DNA from: CAYQVO01 sp964421085
Lineage (GTDB): Bacteria > Bdellovibrionota_C > UBA2361 > CAYQVO01
Direction of reading: 5' to 3'
NCBI GenBank assembly: GCA_964421085.1
Contig: CAYQVO010000042.1
Location: forward strand, 1 to 30,870
Length of the DNA: 30,870 bases
Both the position numbers and the translations under genes were made by a program. The number at the start of each line of letters is the position of its first letter. Positions within the stretch are counted from its first letter, which is position 1. The notes below the pieces were generated by a model that was not told the origin of the DNA, searched no databases, and worked only from the letters and a program-made list of their open reading frames with translations. Shown here in pieces: positions 1 through 6,336 of this stretch.

Positions 1-12
1 CACCGACACAAG

Positions 13-1230
13 CTAATCTGTAAACAGGCGGCGCAGCCATGGAACCTTCTCGCTCAACCAGCGAAGCCCTGCATCTGCAAGAATTATCTGTGCGGCAAGC
101 GAAGGAAAGAGATAACGGCCCTGCGGCTGCCAGTCATACCAGGCAAGGTATGCAAAAAACAGGGCGGCATTCGAAGCAAACATAAGCAGCGCCACAGTCG
201 TTACCGGATTTGCCCTGCGAATCGAATATATGATGCCTGAGGTGACAAGCAGCAGGGGCGGAATATAAAAAAGATAGATGACGCGGGGAAGTTTCAGCGA
301 AAGCCAGCCAAACTGTCCCCAGTAACTGTGCCACAACACGGAGATCCATCCCCTTGTACGAAAGTCCTCGACTGTCTGGAAAAACGTTGCATGCCGCAGG
401 ACCGGAGGCGACGACCACTATGAGCCGCGGACATAGAGGTTCCATGAGACGAACAGAAGAAATGAAATAATCGGAAGTCCGAGCAGCATGAGTGCCGGCC
501 TGCGGCGGTCCTTGTGCAGGAATATCCAGGCGGCATAGCAGAGAGCCGGCACCAGTATCATCCATGAGCTCTTGACCCAGATCGATGCCCCGGCAGCAGC
601 TCCTGCGGTGACTGCAGCCCGGAACTGTGCTTTGCTATCGTCCGAACCGAGGAGAGCGACACTGAGAGAAGCAGTCGCAAGGGCGCAAAGCGCAATGATC
701 AGTACATCGTTATTCACAGTTCCGCATATAAAGAGGAGCTGCGGATTGAGGACAAAAGCCGCAATCGCAGCCGGTACAAGCGGAACAGCAGAAGATACTC
801 CCGCGAAAAGCTTCGCGCTTATGCCGGCAAGAATTACAGTCAGAGCAATCGAGGCGAATCGAAGGGTGTAAAACATCCATGAAGAACCGGGGGAGGTCTT
901 TTCAAGTGAAACGAATTTTCGTGCAGGCGTCCGGGAATGCCGCCTTTTTGCCTCCTTCAGCTGCAGGGGCTGGGGCGAAATTCCAGCCGCAGTCGCAGCA
1001 ATGCCTGTCAGGAAATAGTAGAGAGGGGGCTGATGGAGTTCGTAGCTGATCCCCGCCTCCGGCATCTCAAGAGATCGGGCGAGGTAAAGCGCATAAGTAA
1101 CATGCGCAGGCTCATCAGGGGCTTCCGCGGGGGGAATTATGATTGCGAAGACCAGTGCGGCGAGAGTCGCAGTCAAAAGCAGTACGATGCGCATAGAGAG
1201 CACGAGACCACGGTTTCGAACAGCAGTCAA
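13..1230 (-). pseudogene. DUF2142-family polytopic membrane protein, interrupted by an in-frame amber codon
   Basis: Two open stretches lie in the same frame, separated only by a TAG at 418-420. The N-terminal part (270 codons) has a membrane anchor followed by APDEPAHVTYAL and QPPLYYFL, which resemble the conserved DUF2142 DExxH and Q/HPPLY motifs. The part after the stop (about 135 codons) continues with GQFGW and several membrane helices, as expected for the family's C-terminal half. Together they give about 405 residues, a normal family length. DUF2142 proteins resemble GT-C glycosyltransferases and are thought to act in envelope polysaccharide assembly; the substrate is unknown. The TTG start at 1228-1230 is uncertain because no clear ribosome site precedes it; an ATG at 1192-1194 is the alternative. 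The final stop is also TAG (13-15). This could be a recent nonsense mutation, a base error, or readthrough. Confidence 0.75.
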
Positions 1231-1281
1231 ACCATGGTGAAAGCCGTGCAGCTTGTAAGACCCTCGGGATCCGGGCTCTTC

Positions 1282-1782
1282 TCACTCCTTCGCAGCAGGG
1301 GCTGCAGTAAGACTCTTGCTTCTTTCGATGGATTGAAGCGCAAGGTATTTTTCACCGAACTTTCTGATGTTCTCCAGTTCAACATCATACTGATCGAAAT
1401 GCCGCTCTTCATCTGCCACCAGGTCTTCGAAGAGTTTTTTGGAAACAGAATCGGCTGCGCTGCCGCACTCATTCGCCCACTTGTTATAATCGCGCGCGCT
1501 CTGCTGCTCCATTTCAGAAGCGCGTTCGAGCATCTTTTGGACCTCTTTTATGACTTTTATCTCAGCCGACGGTTTCATAACCACGTCTCCCTTGAGGAAG
1601 AGGATCCGCTCCGCCAGTCTTTCGACGTGCATCATTTCCTCAATCGCCGTTCTCTTGAAAAGGCCGGCGAGGAGATCGTAGCCCTGGTCGTCGCAATGGA
1701 AATGAAAATACATATACTGGTGAACTGCCAGAAGTTCATCCGCCACAGCAAGGTTCAATAGTTCAACGCTCTTCTCGTGCAT
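1282..1782 (-). CDS. bfr: Bacterioferritin (heme-type ferritin subunit)
   Basis: This encodes 166 residues with a four-helix ferritin fold. Such proteins oxidise Fe(II) and store iron as a mineral core inside a 24-subunit cytosolic shell. Ferroxidase ligands are visible: Glu16 in ADELLAV, Glu49 and His52 in IEEMMHVE, a mid-protein Glu in EMEQQSA, and the C-terminal DEERH pair. Met50 aligns with the heme-binding Met52 of E. coli Bfr, which favours bacterioferritin over ferritin. I chose the ATG at 1780-1782 because GTGAGGGATTC precedes it at good spacing and the protein then begins at the family's usual N-terminus; an upstream extension looks non-coding. The DUF2142 gene follows 50-90 bp downstream on the same strand, but no functional link is evident. 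The family assignment is firm. The bfr symbol rests on the single Met ligand. Confidence 0.85.
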   Translation of the reverse strand: MHEKSVELLNLAVADELLAVHQYMYFHFHCDDQGYDLLAGLFKRTAIEEMMHVERLAERILFLKGDVVMKPSAEIKVIKEVQKMLERASEMEQQSARDYNKWANECGSAADSVSKKLFEDLVADEERHFDQYDVELENIRKFGEKYLALQSIERSKSLTAAPAAKE

Positions 1783-1900
1783 GAATCCCTCACTATTGAT
1801 ATCAATCCAGCTTAATTGAATACAATAGAGTCGCTTCGGAAGCAACCTCGGGCGGTGCACTTTCCACCCGGGAGCTATCGAAGTTTAATCACATGAAGGC

Positions 1901-1966
1901 GGATATCCTTCGCCTGCGGCTCAGGATGGCACCGTTTTTCTGTCACCTGAGCGGAGCGAACGATCC
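1901..1966. repeat. Imperfect inverted pair of the dispersed TGTCA-CTGAGCG-AGCGAA motif
   Basis: The right arm at 1941-1966 reads TGTCACCTGAGCGGAGCGAA followed by CGATCC. The left arm at 1901-1931 is a diverged reverse complement (GGATATCCTTCGCCTGCGGC then TCAGGATGGCA), with a 9-base loop between. The pair can fold as a long imperfect hairpin. The motif resembles a short intergenic repeat (TGTCATYCTGAGCG-AGCGAAG) that I know from many uncultured bacterial genomes; a third, single copy lies at 6287-6316. It sits upstream of bfr on the opposite side from the gene body. Function is unknown; MITE-like or REP-like behaviour is an inference. Confidence 0.55.
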
Positions 1967-1998
1967 GTGCATTTCTTCATGTCTCTGCATTCCTCTGT

Positions 1999-2145
1999 TC
2001 ACTGCTTCACAAACCCCTTGCCGGCAGCCAATTTCACTGTCGCAGGCAGAGTGAAACGCCGATCCCCGGTTGCGGAGTATTTCCCCAGCGCGCCCGTGAA
2101 ATCTTTCAACCCAGCGGGGAGTTCATTGAGGTTTTTCTTACAGCG
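1999..2145 (-). other. Coding-like remnant, 48 codons without a normal start
   Basis: In the 474-base gap between bfr and the kinase gene, the minus strand holds a 48-codon open stretch. It begins directly after a TGA and ends at TGA (1999-2001). Its residues look like real protein, for example KDFTGALGKYSATG and RRFTLPATVK, but there is no ATG and no ribosome site. It is most likely the tail of a decayed gene whose front is lost or frameshifted. I do not recognise the family. The rest of the gap holds the inverted repeat at 1901-1966 and nothing else I can support. Confidence 0.3.
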
Positions 2146-2256
2146 TCATGACAGTTGGCGCGGCTCTTCCTGTCGGGGAAGCCTGTTTCCTGCCGCCGCG
2201 GCAATCCTGCTTGTTGCGGCATGACAAGAATCATTGAAAACTGCTAAACTTCCCGC

Positions 2257-3306
2257 ATGGAACCGACCAAAACAAGCGGGCCGCTCAGACCGGGACCCCA
2301 GGAACGTACGGGATATTCGGGGAATATTGTCCCTGTTCTCGAAGCTGCCGCCGGCGCCTTTGACCTGGGCCGGTACGAACATCACGAGGTAAAACAGAAT
2401 GGGTATGAAGATTTCAATTCAGTCCTGATTACCGATCGAGGCCGGACGTTCATAAAATGTTTCGCGCACTGGCGGAAGGATGAAGATTGCCGTCGATACA
2501 TGGATATTGTATCGGCAGCAGTTGATGTCGCTGGTGTCCGTGCGCCCCGGCTGTTCCCGCTCTCCGATGGCGAGAAGGTTCTGACGGTTGACACAGGGGA
2601 AACTCCGTTGAGGCTCTGCGTAATGCAATATCTTGACGGCGGAAACCTTTGGGAATCGCGAAAGCTGGTCACATTTGAAGAGCAAATGGAGATTGTGCGG
2701 CAGGCAGCGCTGGTGAATCGGGCTGACTTCCATCCCTCGTTCATTGAAGACTCGTGGGCCATTGTGAACCTGCAGAATTCATACGAGGCAAACGGAGCAA
2801 ATCTGCCGTGGGAATGCAGAGATTTGATTCAGCCTCTCCTGACGGAGCTCGCCGCTTCAGATACTGCCGCCCTGCCGCACTCGCTTGTTCACGCTGATAT
2901 CCGATCCACAAACGTCATGCGTCACTCCGACGGCGGGGTGTATTTGATCGATTTTTCGGTTTCGAACTGGTATCCAAGAATTGTTGAACTTGCCGTGCTT
3001 GCGAGTGAAATTCTGTTCAACCCGCGCGAGCCGTCCACTTTCGATCGTACATTCACTGAAGCTTTGTCTGTATACCAGGAAACAGCGGGACAACTCGCTC
3101 CGGAAGAATTGCGCGCGCTTCCCTTGTTCGTTCGGCTTGCACATGCAGCTAATGTGATCGGTGCAAGTTCCGCCTCCGCCCTGCAGTATATCAACCAGGA
3201 TGAGAATTCGTGGTGGTTGGAAGTCGGAATGGCGGGGCTGGAATATACGGTAAAAAACTGGCGGCCACCTGAGAATGGGACGCACGGGGTGGAATCAATG
3301 CGCTGA
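2257..3306 (+). CDS. APH-family phosphotransferase (aminoglycoside/homoserine kinase-like fold)
   Basis: This encodes 349 residues. The kinase-like fold is identified by the catalytic loop HADIRSTN (His212, Asp214, Asn219) and by IDF with Asp232 as the magnesium ligand, matching the H-x-D-x4-N and D-F motifs of the APH family. The N-lobe carries FIKCFA, where Lys is the likely ATP-binding residue. Such enzymes phosphorylate small hydroxylated compounds (antibiotics, homoserine, choline, sugars); the sequence does not reveal the substrate, and a resistance role should not be assumed. The first 25 residues are proline-rich and low in similarity, and the ATG at 2257 has only a weak ribosome site, so the start could be downstream. 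It stands alone, with an inverted repeat and possible terminator about 115 bp after its TGA. Confidence 0.7.
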   Translation: MEPTKTSGPLRPGPQERTGYSGNIVPVLEAAAGAFDLGRYEHHEVKQNGYEDFNSVLITDRGRTFIKCFAHWRKDEDCRRYMDIVSAAVDVAGVRAPRLFPLSDGEKVLTVDTGETPLRLCVMQYLDGGNLWESRKLVTFEEQMEIVRQAALVNRADFHPSFIEDSWAIVNLQNSYEANGANLPWECRDLIQPLLTELAASDTAALPHSLVHADIRSTNVMRHSDGGVYLIDFSVSNWYPRIVELAVLASEILFNPREPSTFDRTFTEALSVYQETAGQLAPEELRALPLFVRLAHAANVIGASSASALQYINQDENSWWLEVGMAGLEYTVKNWRPPENGTHGVESMR

Positions 3307-3420
3307 TAGAGCTGTGGCGCCGCTCGCGCACATCGGTGAGAAAAGGACTGATCCTTCGTGCTTTGAGGCTGTACCCCAGCTGCCTTGAGAGGTCTGAGGG
3401 TACAGGTCTGACCGTGGCGT

Positions 3421-3442
3421 GCCCGGAGACAACCGGGCTTTT
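3421..3442 (+). terminator. Possible intrinsic terminator
   Basis: A perfect 6-bp stem, GCCCGG / CCGGGC, with a 6-base loop AGACAA is followed by TTTT. It lies 115 bp past the APH-type gene and just before the RND relic, so it could end transcription of the kinase gene. The stem is short and the T tract is only four bases. Confidence 0.35.
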
Positions 3443-3450
3443 GTCCCCAG

Positions 3451-3649
3451 GTTTTTCGCGGTCCTGGGATCGCCTTTGTGGTCGTGCTGGTTCTCATATA
3501 TATATGTTGATGGTCGGTTGGTTTGGCTCGTATCTGACCCCCCTTATTGTCATGGCCGCGACCCGTTTTCCCTCGTGGGAATACTGCCCGCGCCCGGTCT
3601 CCCTGGGGCGTTTTTTACGACAACCTCCATGATAGGATTTATGGCAGGC
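3451..3649 (+). pseudogene. Decayed fragment of an RND (AcrB/CusA-type) efflux pump
   Basis: Reading across three frames recovers a run of RND inner-membrane segments. The first frame gives GIAFVVVLVLIY. The second gives MVGWFGSYLTPLIVMAA. The third gives PFSLVGILPAPGL and FFTTTSMIGFMAG. The order and spacing match the conserved block around the GxxLTPLIIM..PFSLVG..TATSMIG region of this transporter family. The first shift is explained by one extra AT in the ATATATAT run near 3496-3506, the second by a lost base near 3563. Only about 65 residues of a roughly 1,000-residue protein remain, with nothing recognisable on either side. It fills the interval between the APH-type gene and the dihydrouridine synthase. 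This is true decay or a transferred scrap, not a functional gene. Confidence 0.65.
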
Positions 3650-3715
3650 GAGACCAGCTTCGCTGCCCGTAAGCCGCATGGCCGTGCCTGTGTCGTGTTA
3701 TATGGGGCATCGTTC

Positions 3716-4781
3716 GTGACGTTTCCTCCGAATTTTTCTAAATGTGCCATGCTGGCTTCACTGACCCAGGGTGGAAACCTGCCGTTCAGGAGGCTGTGCG
3801 TCGCTTTCGGCGCTGATCTGACCATCTCCGAGATGCTCTACGCCCGGTTCCTCCTTCAAGGAAAGGGCAGGGAGAAGGCGCTCTTGAGGCTGCATGAAAG
3901 CGAAAAGTGCTTCGGCATCCAGTTTATTACCAGTGATCCGCATGAGACCCTTCANNNNNNNNNNTGAACTTGCTCGAGCCTCCGGTGCGTCCTTTGTTGA
4001 CATAAACTGCGCCTGCCCGATCGATGAAGTTGTCCGGAGAGGACTGGGAGCCGCCCTTCTCAGGCGCCCAAAGAAGATTGCGCAGATTGTCGAAACGGTT
4101 GCAAAGACGCTTCCTTTACCTGTGACAGTGAAGCTTCGCACGGGCTGGGAAGAAGACAGCAGGGATATTATGGAAACCGCGAAGATGCTCGAAGAAGCCG
4201 GCGCGGCGGCATTATTTGTTCACGGCCGTTCCCGATCCCGGAGATACACGAAGGCGGCAGATTGGGATCTGATCCGGGAAGCTGCAGCAAGTGTGTCCAT
4301 TCCCGTGGTAGGCAACGGCGACATCCTTACCCATTACGAGGCAAACGCGCGAAAAGAAGGCGTAGCAGGGGTAATGGTCGGGCGGGGTGCTCTGATTAAA
4401 CCGTGGATATTTTCGGAAATAAAAGATCAGGCCACGCTGGATCTCTCCGCAAAGGATCGGCTTGGGGTTTATTTTCGGCTTGCGGGCTTCATGAAAGAGC
4501 ACTTCGGAAGCGATGCGCACGGCTTGAAGCGTGTTACGGAGTTTCTGGCCTGGCACTTCGGTTTCTTTCACAGGTATGTCTGCCTGCCGGAAGCGGAGTA
4601 CCGTGCGGCATCAGAGGAATACCCTTTGATACAATCGAGGATCGAGGCAAAGCCGTCGGATGATCCGTTGGAGATGCTGTTGCGATCTTCGGACGAGAAT
4701 GTTCACAAGAGAATCGCCGAATCACTGGCAAAGAGCGAGAGCGAAGAAGAGTGCGCGGCGCTTGTGAGTTTCACGCCCTGA
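3716..4781 (+). CDS. tRNA-dihydrouridine synthase, resembling eukaryotic DUS3
   Basis: This FMN-dependent enzyme reduces uridine to dihydrouridine in tRNA. The fold is a TIM barrel with a C-terminal helical tRNA-binding domain. Visible blocks are GNLPFRRLC, then GADLTISEM, the catalytic-cysteine block FVDINCACPID (Cys codon 4014-4016), the TVKLRTGW block, VHGRSRSRRYTKAADW, GNGDI, and VGRGALIKPW. As I recall eukaryotic DUS3 sequences, the GNLPFRR, LLQG, RYTK-ADW, KPW(I/L)F-EIK and GSD-(H/Q)G segments follow that subfamily rather than DusA/B/C. The gene runs through a 10-N gap (3955-3964) that breaks the frame; a true gap of 9 bases would restore it and match the expected spacing. The GTG start at 3716 follows ATGGGGCATC but is uncertain. 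Downstream is a 124-base spacer, then a convergent gene. Confidence 0.85.
3955..3964. other. Assembly gap (10 N) inside the dihydrouridine synthase gene
   Basis: Ten N bases separate two parts of one gene lying in different frames. Frame continuity requires the missing length to be a multiple of three. Alignment by eye to the family suggests about four missing residues, that is 9 bases. The run is therefore a placeholder, not a measured length. Confidence 0.9.
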
Positions 4782-4905
4782 AACGGACAGGAAGATCGCC
4801 TGAGCCGACTCAAGAAGTTGCGGGAATCGCCTGCCGGAGGAACATGCCCGCTTTTCAGCCCGATGCAGGGAAAGCATCCCTGAATTACGAAAACCGCGAG
4901 TGGCT

Positions 4906-5781
4906 TTACAGCGAATACTGGGAAAGAATGGCTTTGGCGACAGCCGCGTTTCGAAAAACAGTGATGGTGAGCGGAAGTCGCGAATGAGCGAGCTTTGTGA
5001 CCGCCTTGCCTGAGACATCGTAAAGGTTATCGTGCTGCTCCACGAAGGCTCTCACGAAGCTCCGCGTTTTTGGGGACAGCTGCACCTGGATTACACGATC
5101 ATCGATTATGTTGAAGTAGATTCCGTCATCAATAGCCGGCAAATGGGCGATTCCCTGCTTTATGCCGACTTCAGCATAGAGTTTACGTGCCCACGAATTT
5201 ATCCAGCTTCGCCTTGTAAGAAGCAGGGAGAATGAAATTCCGAGATCCTTCAGCTTTTCGAAGAGGTGGGTTTCTCTCCCCGGGTTGATGAGCATCCACC
5301 ACGCAAAATGCGAGAGGCACGAAAGTGTCTTCCCCGGATTTTTCTCGCATACCTGCAGTATCAGTTCACCCCAGAGGCAATCGGCTTCGAACAGGCTTTC
5401 GGTCTGGAATGTGACGTATTCGGAACTCTCTATATCAACGTTGAACGTCCCCTGGAGGCGATCGCTTCTGTCGAGTATTCGATCCGCTGCTGACTTTACC
5501 CTGTGGAGCCATCCTCGATTGAGGCGATAACCATCCTCGTCCGGAACAACTACTTCGTGCTCTATGAGCACGCGTATGGCCTTTCGCAACGCCTGGTATG
5601 TAAGCTTGAGTTTAAAACGTTTCTGGAATTCGATCTGTATGCCCGATATTCTCCGTGGCCGGCCGTCGCTCAATACCTGGAAGATGAGGGCCTTCGTGCT
5701 TCTTTCTCTGATCGGAGATGTGGTATCGAAAAAATCGAGCATTGGCAGTTGAACCAATTGGTTTAAAAAGAATGTTACCAT
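4906..5781 (-). CDS. Winged-helix DNA-binding protein with an unassigned C-terminal domain
   Basis: This encodes 291 residues. Residues 28-90 look like a winged helix-turn-helix: ERSTKALIFQVLSDG, a helix pair around LTYQALRKAIRVLIEHEVV, then a basic wing ending DGYRLNRGWL. The remaining 200 residues form a mixed alpha/beta domain with SHFAWWMLIN, LTRRSWINSWARK and VIQVQLSPKT; I cannot assign it. The overall layout reminds me of short regulators common in DPANN archaea (an N-terminal Leu-Asp-Phe-Phe segment, then the winged helix, then an effector-like domain), but this is an impression only. The ATG at 5779-5781 is supported by AGAGGAG just upstream. The gene is divergent from an SMR exporter 44 bp away, so control of that exporter is a reasonable guess. 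No catalytic motif is seen. Confidence 0.6.
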   Translation of the reverse strand: MVTFFLNQLVQLPMLDFFDTTSPIRERSTKALIFQVLSDGRPRRISGIQIEFQKRFKLKLTYQALRKAIRVLIEHEVVVPDEDGYRLNRGWLHRVKSAADRILDRSDRLQGTFNVDIESSEYVTFQTESLFEADCLWGELILQVCEKNPGKTLSCLSHFAWWMLINPGRETHLFEKLKDLGISFSLLLTRRSWINSWARKLYAEVGIKQGIAHLPAIDDGIYFNIIDDRVIQVQLSPKTRSFVRAFVEQHDNLYDVSGKAVTKLAHSRLPLTITVFRNAAVAKAILSQYSL

Positions 5782-5825
5782 AAACTCCTCTATAGTTGCC
5801 AGCGCGCTTCACGCACAATAAAGGT

Positions 5826-6140
5826 ATGGTAATAATCAGTCTTATCGCTGCCGCCGTTTCCGAAGCTGTCTTTGCCATAGCTTTGAAAGAGTCCGAGGAA
5901 TTTACCAGACTCTGGCCATCGGTGCTGTGCGTCGCCACTGTAGTCGGCGATTACTTTCTCCTTGCCTATGTTTTCCGGAACCTTCCTCTCGGCACCGCTT
6001 ATGTTGTCTGGACAGGACTTAGCGCCATCCTGATTGTCATATACGGGATGTTTGTGTACGGGGACGGGGTGACTGCCGCAAGAATCCTCTTCCTTTCGCT
6101 CACAGTCCTCGGGATTGCCGGTTTGCGATACGGGTGTTGA
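5826..6140 (+). CDS. Small multidrug resistance (SMR/EmrE-like) exporter
   Basis: This encodes 104 residues in four membrane helices, the standard SMR size. SMR proteins work as dual-topology dimers that exchange protons for cationic compounds across the inner membrane. The essential helix-1 glutamate is Glu13 in AAVSEAVF (Glu14 in EmrE). The loop EEFTRLWPS closely matches EmrE, and the YVVWTGLSA helix corresponds to the conserved A-YA-W-G stretch. This pattern is nearer to EmrE-type drug exporters than to the guanidinium exporter Gdx, though substrate prediction within SMR is unreliable. I use the ATG at 5826 because it puts Glu13 at the right place; the site before it (AAGGT) is very close, and a TTG at 5796 would add ten unsupported residues. 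It is divergent from the winged-helix gene. Confidence 0.85.
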   Translation: MVIISLIAAAVSEAVFAIALKESEEFTRLWPSVLCVATVVGDYFLLAYVFRNLPLGTAYVVWTGLSAILIVIYGMFVYGDGVTAARILFLSLTVLGIAGLRYGC

Positions 6141-6286
6141 GGGTCGCCCTTAAGCTTCCATGACGCACTGGTGCTCCCGTCGTCCGATGGGAGGCTCAAG
6201 GAGATTCCCCGGACCGGGAAGAAAAGGCCGGCCTCAGCGCGTCTGCGGGCAGTCCTGGCGCAAAATAGACGCGACGAGCTGCATGA

Positions 6287-6316
6287 GGAGACCTTCGCTT
6301 CGCTCATGGATGACAA
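6287..6316 (-). repeat. Single diverged copy of the dispersed TGTCATCC-GAGCGAAGCGAAGG motif
   Basis: On the minus strand this reads TTGTCATCCATGAGCGAAGC then GAAGGTCTCC. It shares the core of the inverted pair at 1901-1966. It lies in the gap between the SMR gene and the hybrid kinase stop codon (convergent genes), an intergenic position typical for such repeats. There is no second arm nearby. Confidence 0.5.
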
Positions 6317-6336
6317 TCCGGTGAAAAGACAGGTGC

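Noticed and set aside
937..1761. 274-codon plus-strand ORF over bfr and DUF2142
   Set aside because: It is antisense to two recognisable genes, has Arg/Ser/Phe-rich junk composition and no family motifs.
1967..2224. 85-codon plus-strand ORF upstream of the APH-type gene
   Set aside because: Low-complexity composition, no ribosome site, and the opposite strand carries a more protein-like remnant.
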